A DNA stretch of 64,000 nt from Phycomyces nitens. Lineage: Eukaryota > Mucoromycota > Mucoromycetes > Mucorales > Phycomycetaceae. Below, in pieces: positions 31,601-44,588 of the stretch. Every line of letters begins with the position of its first letter. Position 1 is the stretch's first letter. The notes under the pieces were generated by a model. The model was given only the letters and a program-made list of their open reading frames with translations, did no database searches and had not been told where the DNA came from. The stretch spans positions 2,294,001 to 2,358,000 of the forward strand of contig JAHRBC010000002.1 of the NCBI GenBank assembly GCA_022702545.1, read 5' to 3'. The translations under genes and the position numbers were made by a program.

Positions 31601-31954
31601 TAAAATGGCTAATAATGTCAAAAACAAAAAAATTGTTTCAAAAAAACGGTAGCATAACTACCGTTTTGTTCACACAGGCGAAAAATTATTTTTCTCAAAA
31701 ATGCGCAACATCTTTAACACCAAATAAAATGCTCATTTCAATAAACAAGGTTGCCTAAAAACTTACGAGCCCTTTCTATGGTACTACAACTACCTCATTG
31801 CCTGATGAAAAGACATTCCATGCAACTTTTATGATTCGGGATCGATGACATTACCTTTCAACCACAATCTGCGGAGATAAAGTGCTCAAAAATCATAAAA
31901 AACGGTAGTTATGCTACCGTTTTCGGCACAGCTACCGGTCCTTCCGCCGTAGTG
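28619..31954 (+). mobile_element. Non-autonomous CACTA element A3
   Basis: A 3,336-bp copy with CACTACGGCGG...CCGCCGTAGTG ends and a CTA duplication (28616-28618 and 31955-31957). It is inserted in codon 46-47 of LINE ORF2; removing it and one CTA restores the frame exactly. It closely matches A2 and A4 and has a complete set of subterminal ACGGTAG motifs at the left end. Confidence 0.93.
30667..31544 (+). pseudogene. Decayed transposase-like fragment in A3
   Basis: Same structure as in A2: an ATG-initiated 75-codon stretch ending WEPFN-TGA, a second block with an extra stop (TGTGTGAAACAG near 30970), then an intron and a last exon ending at 31544 (FYFEHKEVDGTPHFLAF). It shares the WEPFN stop with A2 and A4 and has added damage of its own. 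Confidence 0.5.
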
Positions 31955-34900
31955 CTACTTCCTGGTCTCAAATCCATCTTTATGGTTCTCCAGTTGCTGG
32001 CTCATATCGTGGTTCCATGGGAGTCTCAGTTCTCATCTCCCCTTCCTGTCCTTACCCAGTTACCCAAGTCCCTATGCCCTCCAAATATGCCCTTGCTGTC
32101 AAGATTGGCTCACTCCGTATTATATGCCTATACCTCCCCCCCACTATGTCTACACCTGATGCACTTGTCATTCTATCCTCCCTTCCTTTGACACATGATA
32201 CTATTATCTGTGGTGATCTGAATGCACGCTTGGGTTCTCTCACAGGTGACTATGCAATCAATTCACGTGGTCTTGCCTTATGCCAATGGATTGAAGAGCG
32301 CCAGCTTCATGTTGTCAATGGTGACCTGGCTCCTTCTATCCCCACTTACCTCTCCTTCCGCCTCAATGTTGAAATCAGCAGCATTGTTGACCTATTCTTG
32401 ACCAATATGACCCTCCAAAACGCCTCTCTTGATATCCATATTGACCTCTCCCTTAACTCTGACCACCGCCTACTATGCCTCTCTTTCCAATATGATTTTG
32501 ACTCCCCTCCCCCTCCTCTCCACCCCCTTGAGGCAAACATGGAACCTCTCACGCCTCCAAGAACCTGATGTCAGCCAACTCTATGCCAATACTTTTATGA
32601 CCATGTCTACTGACTTCAAGCACACTCTCCTTACACTCACTCAAGACCCTCCAACTACCTGTCCTCCAATTGATCTCCTCACTGATCAGTTCAATTCTCT
32701 CCTTTATGACTCCCTGACCAGTTCAGTTGGCAAGCGTCCCTCACGTCCTAAGCACTGGAAAGCCTTCTGGAACCCCTCCTTGCAACAAGCTGCTGACCAT
32801 CGCAATTTCTGTTATAAGAAGTGGCGGTGTGCCAGTGGTATTGACAAGATCCCTTGGTGGGATAAGCACACTAAGGCCCAGACTGAATTTCGCTCCCAAG
32901 TCCAAACTGCCAAACGTCAATCCTGGCATGCCTTTTGCAGATCAATGGAACGTGATTTTGCCAAGGCCACATCAAAGATCAAGCAACTGAAACGTAGGCG
33001 CCAACCCCAGCACGTTTTCCAACATGATGATGGTGCAGCCCATGCAGCTTCTATCATGTGTGACCACCTTGCCTCTGTCTATAGTGGACATCTTCTTCCT
33101 GTTTCGCGCCCACCCCCTCCTTCATCCTCTACTGCTCTGCCTTTTGCCTCTGCTGACTCCCCACTTGATTCTTCAATGGTGGAGGGATGCATGCAATTCA
33201 TGCCTAACCGCAAAGCCCCTGGTCCAGATCATATACATGCTGAAATGCTTAAGCCCCTTCGTCCCCACATTGCCCCTATCCTTGCACTCCTTTTCACCCT
33301 ATGCTGGCAATGGTCCTATGTCCCTCTCCTTTGGCGTCAAGCCCAGGTGTTCCCTATCTACAAAAAGGGAGATCCTACTCAGGCTGCCAACTATAGGCCA
33401 ATTTCACTCACTTCTGTCCTAAGAAAACTGCTTGAAATGTGCCTCTCTCCCCTCCTACACCAGTTCTCTCCCCCTCTTGACGTTGCCCAGGGTGGATTTC
33501 GCCCTAGACGTGGTGCAATGGATCAAGCTCTCTGCCTTCATGACCTTATGAAAGCTTATTTCCACCGTCATAACCATTACCCAGTTGTTGCTTTTCTGGA
33601 TATCAAAGCTGCTTATGACACTGTAGATCGACGTGTCATCTGGGATGCTCTGGCCAAACGATCCACTCCCCTGCTCTTCTTGGTCTTCTGGTCAACCTCT
33701 TTGACAATGTCTCCATTTCTGTTCTCCTTGGAAACTTCTCTTCACACTCCTTTGCCCCTGTTACTGGTGTTCTCCAGGGTTCAGTTCTCAGCCCCCATCT
33801 GTACTCCATCTATGTCAACTCCTTACCTCCTCTCCTGCGCACAGTTGCCTCCCCCCTCTCCTCCACCTATGTCCCCTCCAAGTCCCCCTCCTCCTTGGAG
33901 TCTTACCAGTCCCTCCTTGGCCCATCTGGTGCCAATGGTTTTGACCATCCTGTTGCCCCCACCCCCATAAACTCGCTCCTTTTTGCTGACGATGTAGCAA
34001 TCTTTGGTTCTGCTGCTAATGTCCAGAGTATGCTCAACCTTGCTGCCCAACATTCATATGCACTTGGCTATCGTTGGAGTCCCTCAAAATGTGCCATCCT
34101 TTACCCTCCTTCCCATTCTCTTCGCCATCCCAATCTCTCTCTGTATGGTGAGTTACTCCCTGCAGTAGATGAGTTCATCTACCTTGGTATGCCCTTTTGT
34201 AATAAGGGTATTTTTGGCCCCTCTATTGTCACACATCGCCGTTCTGGAACGTTGGCTACCATGGCTACCCTCAATGCTGTTGGGGCCTGCAGATCTGGCT
34301 TTTCCCTCCTTTTGAGCTCAAGACTCTATTGCACTTTTGTTCGCCCCAAATTTGAGTATGGCCTTGCTATCTCACGTCTATTACAAAAGGATCTTACCCA
34401 GCTTGAAAAGATCCAGGACAAATGCTTGCGCATGATAGTTGGTGGGCATGCTACTTCCTCAACAGCTGTCCTCAAACACATATGTAACCTACCCTCCATG
34501 CGATTTCGTGCTGATATCCTCATCACCAAGTTCTGTATCCGTGCTCATTACCTTCCTTCTGGCTGTTTATTGTCTCTCCTTCATCTTCACCATCCCCAAT
34601 CCTCCTCTCTCGCCTCCCTTCGTCAGAACCCACTGCTTCTCAGCATCCCACTTGATCTGAATGTTCATTCTTCCAATGCCTTGTCACACCACTTTGAGTC
34701 TTTTCGACAACAAAAGTTTGACCAATTCAGGGGGTCCACAAGCCAAATCCTGCTCCTTGCCTGCCGCCCTCTTCTGGAAGTGGATCCAGTATTGTTTCTA
34801 CCTGCAACTCGTGTTGAACGTGGCCGTTTGGTTCGTTGGAGAATGGGCTGGCTTCCTGGCAAACCTAGAGAGTGCACTTGCCAACAGGACCATACCTCAA

Positions 34901-35238
34901 GACGCCATCTCCAAACCTGCACTGCTATTCCTTCTGACCTCCTTGCCATTCTTCCTCCTCCTCCCACTCCTGATATCAACACCATTGACTATGCCCTCAC
35001 TTCCCTGCCTACCACTGCTACCACACGCCCCTCCTACTGGACTGCCCTCCTTACCATCCTCTGGCATATTGACATCCTCTGTAACCCAGATGGAGACTAT
35101 GCCCATGAGACTGATCATGGCCTTTCTTGGCATTAGTTTAGCTAGATTTCTTTTCTTTCTTTCCACTCTTTCTGAAATGTTTCTTGTTCTGTAAATCTGT
35201 CTCCTCCCTTTCACTGTTACACCTTTTTACACAGCTGC

Positions 35239-35513
35239 CACTACAAAAGTCTAAGGGTATTATGTAGATAAAACTTATAAAATAAGCTACTTAATTGTAT
35301 AGTTTTACTATGCTTTTGGTAATATATAATCGTGATCTGTAGTAGACTAAAAAGATATGGGGGTGAACTGAATCATCCTACCTACTGGTGTACAAGAATC
35401 CAATGTAGAATATTTAAATGCCCTCAAACAGTGCAAAACTTAAATATACATTGTAGCCACAATATATTCCTAGTCAATCTACCCTTTTTTGCATTGTATT
35501 TTATGATACACAG
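35239..35513 (+). mobile_element. CACTA fragment B1 (left end only)
   Basis: Begins CACTACAAAAGTCTAAGG and matches the first 275 bp of B2 (42698 onward) closely, then stops where E2 begins. Its other end is not found in the window. It is inserted in the 3' UTR of the LINE. Confidence 0.8.
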
Positions 35514-36096
35514 CACTACAAAAACTGGTCGATTTCATGTGAGGGAATGTGGTAAATATTTGATCATCAGTAGACCCAAATTGATGTTAAAATGGGTTTT
35601 TGATTTATAGTGGAGATGATAATAATGTGTTATATGATTGGGTAATAAAGCTATTGTCTTTTTTTCTTGAGGAGAATTGATTTGAGACATATATTTTTTG
35701 CTAATTGAGAGTCGCAGAATCAATATGAACAATGGGCTTCAAATAAAAACAATTTTGAAAAAGGTGGTTGACAAATATGAGATAAAAGAGTAATTTGAAA
35801 CATGTTTCAAATTGCTGCAGATTCAAGGAAGAACATATTACATCTTGAAATTTGTTTCAAATAGATGTCCAGTAATACGATATTGTTCAAGACATCCGTA
35901 AACCAATCAGTAGATTTATAACGCTTTAAACTACTACGACTCAATAATTACTGCTTATAGTAAATTGCCGATTTTATTATCAATGTCAATTATGATAGTT
36001 TGTCAGTAAAATAACTATAAAAGATATGAAATAAACTATGTTCCTGAATCATTTTCCTTTCTTGACAATTAAAACCAATTACAAAAACAAACAAAC

Positions 36097-39000
36097 ATGT
36101 CTACATACTCCAACAACCAACTCGAATGCAAGTGCTCTGTCTGCTCTCCCAATGGTAGAGGTTTTGCCCTTGTGTCTGCTCAGACATTTAAAAGACATGC
36201 TTCTGATGATATTGTAAGACGTTTCATGAGAGACAATTGTAAGTATATGGCATTTATTATTCATGTATTCATATAATTAATTTCTTTTTTTTAAAAAAAT
36301 AGTATTGCCAACTGGCACAACTCATTTGCAGAATGCCGATGCAATGGAGATTGATGCCGAGATCAATGATGCCGAAGAGAATGTTGAATGTAAGTATATG
36401 ACTTTATTTATATACAATATAATAAATTGTGATCACTTGCAATGGTATTCTTTATGTAACAAAATATGAAAACTTACCTTTTGCTCTTGCTATATTATTA
36501 TTTTTAGTTGAAAGTGAAGATGCCGTTGACAATGAGTTGAATGCTTCGGTTGATTCTGAAGATGAAGTTGAAGAACTTGAAGGTTAGTACAAAATAAATA
36601 AGCATATATCATATATTAATACGAAAACCAAATAGAGCAATTTGAAGCGTCTATGCCCGCGGACCCTCTTCATGCCTTTGTTGCCGCCTTTGCTGCTTTC
36701 TTCATCTCGAAATATGTCGTCAATTCGGGTGGTTCGATCTTGATAAAGTTTCTGAACGAGGTCCTGTCTCACTTTGGCCAATCCTTCAGTCTTCCATCCA
36801 GCTTGAGTGGCCTCAACTCAATGACTGGCATGACAGCTTTATCCAAGAGTATCCAGCGTTTTGTGGCATGCGGCGATTGTCACAAGACGTACTTGGAATC
36901 TGAAGGTGTTCCCCGATGCTGCGATTTCGAGAGGCTCTCTGGAAATACTTGTGGAAGCCAGCTCTTCCAGGCTCCTCCAAGAAACACGTCCTTGCCCAAC
37001 AAGGTGTATATGTACAGCCCGATCATCAGTGCATTGTCAGTCCTGTTTCGCCGCCCTGGATTCGAGGAATCCATCAACCATTGGAGAGCAAGACAGCAAG
37101 TCCCTGGCATGATGTTTGACATCTACGATGGTGCCAAGTGGAGTGAGTTGAAAGATGGCAATGATAGGCAATTCGTGGATCATGAGCGATCTCTCATGCT
37201 CACCATGAACATCGATTGGTTCCAGCCTTTCGATGGGGTTACATACTCTTGCGGAGCCATCTATCTCTCTGTTAATAATTTGCCGAGGGCCGAACGTTAC
37301 AAGAAGGAGAATGTTCTCCTTGTCGGTCTAATGCCTGGACCAAAGGAAGCCAAGACAAGCGAGATCAACCACTACCTCCGTCCCCTTGTTGCCGAGCTCA
37401 AATCCTTGTATGTGGGTGTGGTGATGCCAACGGCGCAGTGTCCTTCTGGTGCCTTGGTTCGTGCCGCCCTTCTTCTTGTCGCCTGTGACATCCCTGCTGC
37501 CAGGAAAACATGTGGATTCACGTCCCATGCAAGTACTAATGCATGTCACAAGTGCAACCGCCAGTTCTCTCGCCTCCCAGGCAATGGTGGTGTTGACTAT
37601 TCTGGGTTTGTCTTCTCCGAGTGGGTGGCTCGCACTGATCAAGAGAATCGCCGTGATGCTGTGGCCTGGAAGAACGCGTCCAGTGAGGTAGAAAGAAAGA
37701 GGATGGAAAAGGAGAATGGAGTCCGCTGGTCGGAACTCCACGATCTTGAGTACTTTAATGCAGTGGAATGCACCATAATAGATCCAATGCATAACCTCTT
37801 TCTGGGAACCGCCAAAAGGATGATGGAGAAGTGGAGATTGGCTGGTCTGCTCACAAACAGAGACCTGGCCGCCATGCAGCAAGACTCCGAGAAGATAGTC
37901 CTCCCTCCCGATTATACGCCATTGAGAAAGAAGATTGGTAAGGACTTTCCATTCATGAAGGCGGATGAATGGAAGTCCTGGTGTCTGGTGTATTCTCCTG
38001 TTCTCCTGCGCGGCCGTTTGCCCGATGTCCACCTTGGCAATTGGATATCGTTTGTTAATGCTTGTCAGTACCTCGTCAAGCCTAGCATTTCTATGGTCGA
38101 GCTGGAAGAAGCACACAGTTCCCTAGAGGCATTCTGCAGACAATGCCAAGTGTTGTATGGTGCGGACCTACTCTCGCCGAATATGCATCTCCATCTGCAT
38201 CTTCGTGAGACCACCTTCAACTTTGGCCCGGTGTATGGATATTGGTTGTTCAGTTTTGAGAGATTCAATGGCATTCTCAAGAATTTCTCGACGAACCAAA
38301 GAGATGGCTTCGAGGCAACCTATATGAAGAGGTACCACGAAGACGCATACAAAGGAGACCTCCTGCATATGCTTGCACCAGTTCTTGTGCAATCTCGGGC
38401 TGATATCCTTGCTGAGCTCACTGCCACCACCGCTGTCACTGCCGCCACTGCCGCCACCGTTTCCACCTTGTCATTTGATCTGAATGCATTTCTTGCTGCT
38501 GCCGAGACAGACTTTGACATTGTGAAGGGCAACGAGCCATTGCCGCCATCTGCACTTCCTTTGGCTCTGAAGGAAGAGGTCACCATGAAGGAGAGCGAGT
38601 ACCAGTGCCTCTTGGAGTACTATCGTGAGGTGTACAACAATGAGCAACTTGCTCATTACCGCCAGGCCGGTCCCTCCCAAACCATAGTCAATAATCATAT
38701 CCAGAAAATCCCTTCCATCGATCTTCTTGGCCAGGTGTACAAAGGCAGTGATGGGACTATACGACGTGGGTCATTCATCCAGGCATTGTTCAAGACAAGT
38801 GATGATCAATATACCAATGCATACACCGGCCAGATTCAGTACCTCTTTGTGAATACTGCCACAAACTCGTTTGCTGGTCAATCGAGTCGGCATGTGTTTG
38901 CATATGTACGTTGGTATAGAGAGGCCAGTTCGCAGCCCAGGAGTGATGAAGGTGTAGAAGTGAATGAGTTGGAGTTTGAGCCGAGCAGTCTTCATGATAT

Positions 39001-39109
39001 TCTCCCTGTACATAGAATTCTGTTGTCTGTTGCTGTAGGTGAACACACGAATGATAGAGGTCGAGTGATGATGTGTGTTGTTCCCTTGTTACAAAAAATT
39101 TATATTTAA
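36097..39109 (+). CDS. CACTA (Tnp2-family) transposase of E2, 925 aa
   Basis: Exons 36097-36238, 36303-36389, 36508-36582 and 36636-39109 join in frame with GT-AG introns. The N-terminal finger is CKCSVC...TFKRH, and an acidic segment follows (residues about 60-105). The Tnp2 core has NIDWFQPF, VACDIPAARKTCGF, a CHKCNRQF pair, DPMHNLFLGTAKRM and YWLFSFERFNG, all matching E1. The reading frame is complete. The intron positions match those of E1 and E3 although the proteins are clearly diverged. A truncated LINE lies 120 bp downstream of the stop, between this gene and the accessory gene. Confidence 0.9.
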
Positions 39110-39231
39110 AATACAAAAATAAAATAAAATTAATAAATACCCTACTAAAATATTGTCTATTGCCCTTATATTTGTTTGCTTGGGATAAAATAATCTTGTG
39201 TATTACACACCCATGTTTAAATTAAAATATC

Positions 39232-40043
39232 TCCTGTTGATGTTCTGGCCATTCGCTTTCCTTCACTCCCCCAACGCACTGGTTCCACTGTCGATGTAAC
39301 ACCCTTCTTGGTAGCCCTTGCTCCTGGCCTGCCTTGGGAACGCTTGTCTACCCTTCAATTCCGTTCCCTCTGTGGGTTTCACCCCCATCCCACACAGCCT
39401 CGTCACAATCTCCCTCTCCCTTGCCAACTGCGATCTTTTTGGTCCTCGCCGCTCCCTCACAGTGCGCGCAACGTTTGGTTCCGTGCCCTCCACCACAAAC
39501 TCCCTTGCCGCTCTCGCCTCCATTCCCGAATTCCCTTGGCCTTCCCGGATCCTACTTGCCCCATTTGCTCTGCACCTCAAAACACCCAACAGCACTTTCT
39601 CTTTGCCTGCCCCTCCAAGTTCTCTGTGTGGTCTTCGGTCTGGACTAGATATTTCGCGCAACCCCTCACCCCTGACTCTTTGTTGTCTTGCCTTCTCTCT
39701 GTCTCTCTTCCTAACACCATCAACTCTATCCTCCCTCCCACCTCTATCTTTGCCTGCACTCTTCTAGCCATCTGGCGTCACCACTGGCTGTTTGTTTTCG
39801 ACCAAGTCCCCTTTGTCACCTCAACTGTCCTCTCCTCTACCACCTCACTCCTCGATCGCCTTACCAACGAGCTTGACCTCGACCTTGACATATAACCTTC
39901 TCCTTTGACCTAACCTATAAAACATATAACACTAGAAAACAATTTAAAATCATAAAACCCAAAAACAAGTCGTGAGACCCTCTATAGCCCTGAAGTGTAG
40001 AGGCTCACTAATAAACTATGAGCCTAAGGCTCCCTACAAAAAA
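39232..40043 (+). mobile_element. 5'-truncated LINE inside E2
   Basis: An open frame (about 39236-39895) encodes the C-terminal end of a LINE ORF2, with a CPICSAPQNTQQHFLFAC Cys/His motif. It is followed by a short 3' UTR with hairpins (AGGCTCA/TGAGCCT and GAGCC-TAA-GGCTC) and an A-run. A 12-bp direct repeat AATTAAAATATC flanks it (39220-39231 and 40044-40055). Truncation, A-tail and long duplication are hallmarks of target-primed insertion. It belongs to a different copy or subfamily from the LINE at 27377. Confidence 0.88.
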
Positions 40044-40466
40044 AATTAAAATATCAATATTTGCTTCTTTGATTTTGTATATTTATATTATAAAACTTTA
40101 ATATGCATATATTTGTAAACATGGCGCATTAAAAAGAGATTGGATAATTATCCGTGGTGACTTATATTTTAAAAAGTTTTTAGAATAAACATATACAAAT
40201 TCACATGATGTAATGTCCAAAATCCATAATATAAAATCCAAACATTTCTTTATTATGTTCAAATGGTATATGTATACGATTTGTATTGATTTTTATATAA
40301 AGATGCCGTAAATTATAATTGCATTCTTTTACATTTCATTTCATTATAAAGCATGTATTCATATAGCTTAACATATATAAAACTTTTAGGGTAAATTTGT
40401 TTTATTAATTTTTAATAGCCCATTCGGGCAAAGGGACTGGTTGCGCAGCTGGGGCACACACTGTCT

Positions 40467-41675
40467 TCACTGTTCTGACACGTTTGAGCAAGCTATTTGA
40501 CTTTTTTGAAGGTTCTTTGCTGCAAACGTGTCAACAAGGTCAAGGAATTTTTGGAGCTATTTTTATAAAAATCAATCAATAAACCATCCTCAGTACAATA
40601 ACCATGTTATATATAGTAATACCTCATCGCTCCTCCAGCTTGGTCGGAATGCCTTGACCTGAGTCTCGGTATCCGTCTCATCGTCAGACATGGTGATGTC
40701 CCTGATGACTTTTGTACAGTCCCGCCCATTCATCAGCCTTGTAATCTCTTCTCCATACTTTCCGAAGGTTACGATTCGGCGTTTGAGAAGCTAGGTATCA
40801 ATGGTATATTAGAATATCAAATAAATAAATAAAAAACCAACACTTGTTCGGTATTTAAACCTACAGTTGCCTTTCGGCTGCGTCTTCGGGCTGATCTTTG
40901 GCAGGATGCTGCCTTGTCGGGCGAGACTCTGAATTCACGCACTTGGTTCCGAAAGTGGTTCTTCACCATCCTACCAAGGTCGCTTGTGGGAACCGCTTTA
41001 GAATCCTTCTGATCTCTGAGGTAGGATGTGAGAGTCATCGCCAAAGCATGATTGTAACCGTCATTGAAGTTGCTGGTCAATGACCACCCAGGCTTTGCAG
41101 AATTCTCTGCAATCTTGATAGGGTCCACGCTGGTGAACCTGGGCTTCTTAATATACCCGTTGATGAGACTCTATTGAACGTTTATTAGGTATGACAATGA
41201 TTAACTCTACAATTAAAGATACACTTACTGAGATCTTTGGGTGTCTTTTACCCGAGACAAAAGCCTTTTCTGTCAAGGAAGACAAATCGATTCCCAGGCC
41301 TGCACCTGCAGAGAAATTCTCCTTTTCCATGACACCTTTTACCTCTGCCTGTGCAAGCACAATCTCATCAACTTTATTTTTGAGATAGGCATTTGTCTCG
41401 TTTGAGAGACAAATACCATTCTCCATGACACCCATGTTTTTCGAAATGGTCTCGATTTCAGCTGTCAATGAATCGACCTTTTCATTTGTTGACAACAACA
41501 GCTTATGGATAGAATCCAATTTGTTCATGTTGTCTTGGTTACCAGAGATCATGGTTCCGGTTGACTCGGGCTCTGTGATAAGAGTGGTATTCATACCACC
41601 TGCCAATGCACTACGGGCAACAGCATTGAGTCTGGGGTTACGCTGACGGGGAGGGGGAGGAATGCGGGTGTTCAT
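40467..41675 (-). CDS. CACTA accessory protein of E2, about 336 aa
   Basis: Exons on the minus strand: 41675-41229, 41170-40865 (306 nt), 40790-40623, 40556-40467; introns are GT-AG and phase 0. Exon 1 starts MNTRIPPPPRQRNPR and includes a coiled-coil-like region (MNKLDSIHKLLLSTNEKV). Exon 2 ends with a basic RRRSRKAT, and exon 3 ends RPSWRSDE. In exon 4 the frame stops at 40467, but a neighbouring frame continues to 40405 with a tail (PVPLPEWAIKN) resembling the E3 C terminus, so an indel in the A-run near 40500 is likely. The role is inferred to be DNA binding to element ends. Confidence 0.65.
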
Positions 41676-42697
41676 AGTTCTATTAAAGATGTAAGGATCA
41701 ATGAGTCTATAGATATTGATATACATTGCACCATATATTGGCCAGTTTATACTTACTTTAAAAAAGAGGCTAAAGAGCAATAGAGTAAAAGTATTTAATC
41801 ATATTTCATAATATCTTGCACTTTATATAAATCAAAGGAGTATCTTTTTTAACCCAGTGAGACATAGTTTCACAGACATAAAACAAAGCAACGATATCTT
41901 CAAGAAAATCATTTTGACCGGCCGCCTATTTTATTTTCAGGGTCAAGGCACTTTATCACAAAGTATTTTTTTCTTTTTATTTATTTATTTTTTAAACCTC
42001 TTTAATAATTACTGCCGTCAAATAGCCAAGTGACTTTGCTCTATACTTTACTTTTACTCACCATCTCTTAATATATTTTCCTATAGTCTATCAATGCCAC
42101 CTGCTTTTTACTTGACATGCTCAATCTCACATTCACTAACAAATGAATATATTCTTGCATAACCTCATCTTTACTAATATTTATATTCATCTAGTCATTG
42201 AAAAACTTTTTTTGGTTTTGTTTTGCCTCACAGTCATCGGATCTAGTACAATGGTAAGGTTATTTATCCTAGTTTTACTTTTGATCTCTAATCACTTATA
42301 TTTACTAGTTAATCTATAAAGTACGGTTAGTCCATTCAGTTAAACAATCTGTAAAACATGTAAAGACATCTCTATATTGGTGAGTTTATAATAGATCTCA
42401 TCTTGTTTCTACCAATACTTATACACCAACTAATCAAGCCTTATTCACATATAGATAATGCAAATACCAGACTGTCGCTCCTTTCATAATTCAAAATAAT
42501 TGCTTGTGCCATGTCCCTTTGTTTCTAGTCGCACCTGTAAGTACTTCACTTTGAAATATTCTCTCTCTATTCAGATTATTTACTAATTTTGTTTTCTTTA
42601 TTCTTGCATATTCAAGTACCCTTTCAAGTAAGTTTTTGACCCGCTGATAGAAAGAGCATCCCATGGATAGTAGAGATCAGAGAGAAGCATGCATGCA
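41676..42697. other. E2 region upstream of the accessory gene, no clear gene
   Basis: About 1 kb, AT-rich. It has several pyrimidine-rich acceptor-like sites (for example before 42087, 42180 and 42232), similar in style to the micro-exon area of E1. I could not assemble a convincing open frame. Confidence 0.5.
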
Positions 42698-44442
42698 CAC
42701 TACAAAATTCTAAGGGTATTATGTAGATAAAACTTATAAAATAAGCTACTTAATTGTGTAGTTTTACTATGCTTTTGGTAATATATAATCGTGATCCGTA
42801 GTAGACTAAAAAGATATGGGGGTGAACTGAATCAGCCTACCTACTGGTGTACAAGAATCCATTGTAGAATATTTAAATGTCCTCAAACAGTGCAAAACTT
42901 AAATATACATTGTAGCCACAATATATTCCTAGTTGCTCTACCCTTTTTTGCATTGTATTTTACGATACACAGACAGTTTGTGTCAGGGGAGATTGACCAC
43001 TTACAAACAACCAGTTTTATCTTTCATTATATTTTATAGTGGGCTTTATAGTATATTTTAACAGTCCATCAAGGATGATTGTAGACTATTGCAAGCTAAC
43101 TGTAGTTATTCTATGCAAACAAGCCTCCCTGGTTTGTTGTTTTTTTAGAGCAATAGATTCTGAAAATTTTTATTTTTCGTTTTATTTGATAAAAAAATTC
43201 ATTTGCGCTATATATTCTAGTCTCTAGATTGTTTCTTTGGTATATCTATTCTACCAATCGATATTTCTTGGTTGGCACCATGAACTGGTTCTTAATAGAG
43301 CCAGGATACTTACCTAGCTGAGAGAAAGCCAATACTGTCTAAAAGTAAAAGAGAAGATTGTTAGTAAATAATTTTTATATAAACCATTCATTCTTATACT
43401 TACATTTTTAATCTAATAAACAGAACATTTGATAGACTCTCTGTAATATACTAACAAATGATTATTGTCTAATAGATATATGTTAATATTTGTAGATAGG
43501 CAATATATAATACTAAAATATTGGTTTACTTACAAGATATAGCCATTGGAATAGCCAGATAATTTTAATCAGGAATCCATATAAGAGTATAGAAAGACGT
43601 CTGTTATAGATGTTATTAAAGAGGACATATTTATAATATAAAAGGTTTATCAGAATATTATATTGAGATAGATAGAAAAATAGAATTTGCGGCTATATAT
43701 AAAAGAGTGATTTAGTTAATAAAAAATAGCTTTAGCATAATATGATTTTACCTTTGAATATACAGCCAAGTGCAATAGAGAGCCCCATAATATATTTATA
43801 AGCAGTTACCTATGAATAATAAAATATATTGAGTAAAAAATATATTTACAAGAGAAAGAAAAGAATTAATTACCAGAGTATTTTGCGGTAATATTTAGGC
43901 ACAAAAGAATATAAAAAATAAAAAGGAAAAACAAATACTTTGTATTAAAAGGCTGTTTGACCCTGATAAAATGCGGGCAATAAAAATGATAATCCAAAAG
44001 AATATACCTGCCGTCATTTTCATATCTTTGTAATTTATAGTTTATTAGGTTGAAAAAGATGTCTAGATAAAGAACAAGTGTATACAATGCTGTTAAATAA
44101 TAATAAAACTATAAGACAATTCATTATTTTCAGTCAACTTATTTACTTGCAAGCATACTGGTCATATTTCTCTTCCTTCTTATGAGAATAACTATGATAA
44201 TAATTGATTTGTTTATTATTTCTACTAAAATTAATTTCACAATATAGTTACAAGAAGTAGAAATAAATCACAAACAAATATCATATATAAAAGGCTTTAC
44301 TTTATTATTCTATCCAATAGAACATATTGAATAATATAATTGCCATCAAAAATAAAAAAGTTTATTATGTTTAACTTCAGTCTACTAATGGTAAGATAAT
44401 ATAGTAGTTTGCTATGAATGAAACCACTCAATTTTTGTAGTG
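42698..44442 (+). mobile_element. Non-autonomous CACTA element B2 (1,745 bp)
   Basis: Starts CACTACAAAATTCTAAGG, ends ...ATTTTTGTAGTG, with a perfect GCA duplication (42695-42697 and 44443-44445). Very AT-rich, no open frame of note. It is nested in E2. B1 is a truncated relative. Confidence 0.9.
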
Positions 44443-44588
44443 GCAATAGCTGTATTATTCTAGAATATACCATAAAATTAGAATGCGTATTTAGAAAACT
44501 ATCAATCGTATAAAATAAAAATATTGAAAATTATACAATTCATTGTTATTGAAAAATAAACAAACCAAAGAGGCTTGTTTATGAAGAA

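Larger units (their letters stand above)
28480..35136 (+). pseudogene. LINE ORF2 (endonuclease-RT), interrupted and frameshifted
   Basis: Begins at ATGA 28480 with LGLWNANGL and FITETWLL, then A3 interrupts at 28619. It resumes at 31955 in the same frame, with CGDLNARLG and SDHRLL of an AP-type endonuclease. A frameshift near 32520 in C-runs moves to the frame carrying RKAPGPDHIHAEML, NYRPISLTSV and FLDIKAAYDTVD. A second frameshift near 33660 leads to TGVLQGSVLSP and the catalytic FADD (33982-33993). A Cys/His segment (CTCQQDHTSRRHLQTC) lies near the end. The protein would nick DNA and reverse-transcribe the LINE RNA. Not functional as sequenced. Confidence 0.85.
27377..35238 (+). mobile_element. 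Two-ORF LINE retrotransposon (interrupted by A3)
   Basis: A 5' leader with repeated GCATCCAT motifs (27420-27530) precedes ORF1 (27596-28483) and ORF2 (28480-35136), which encodes an endonuclease and RT. ORF2 is split by A3 and has two further frameshifts. The 3' part is cut by the CACTA fragment B1 at 35239, and no poly(A) is seen. It resembles the L1-like LINEs reported from Mucoromycota, but I cannot assign a named family. The 5' boundary is approximate. Confidence 0.85.
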
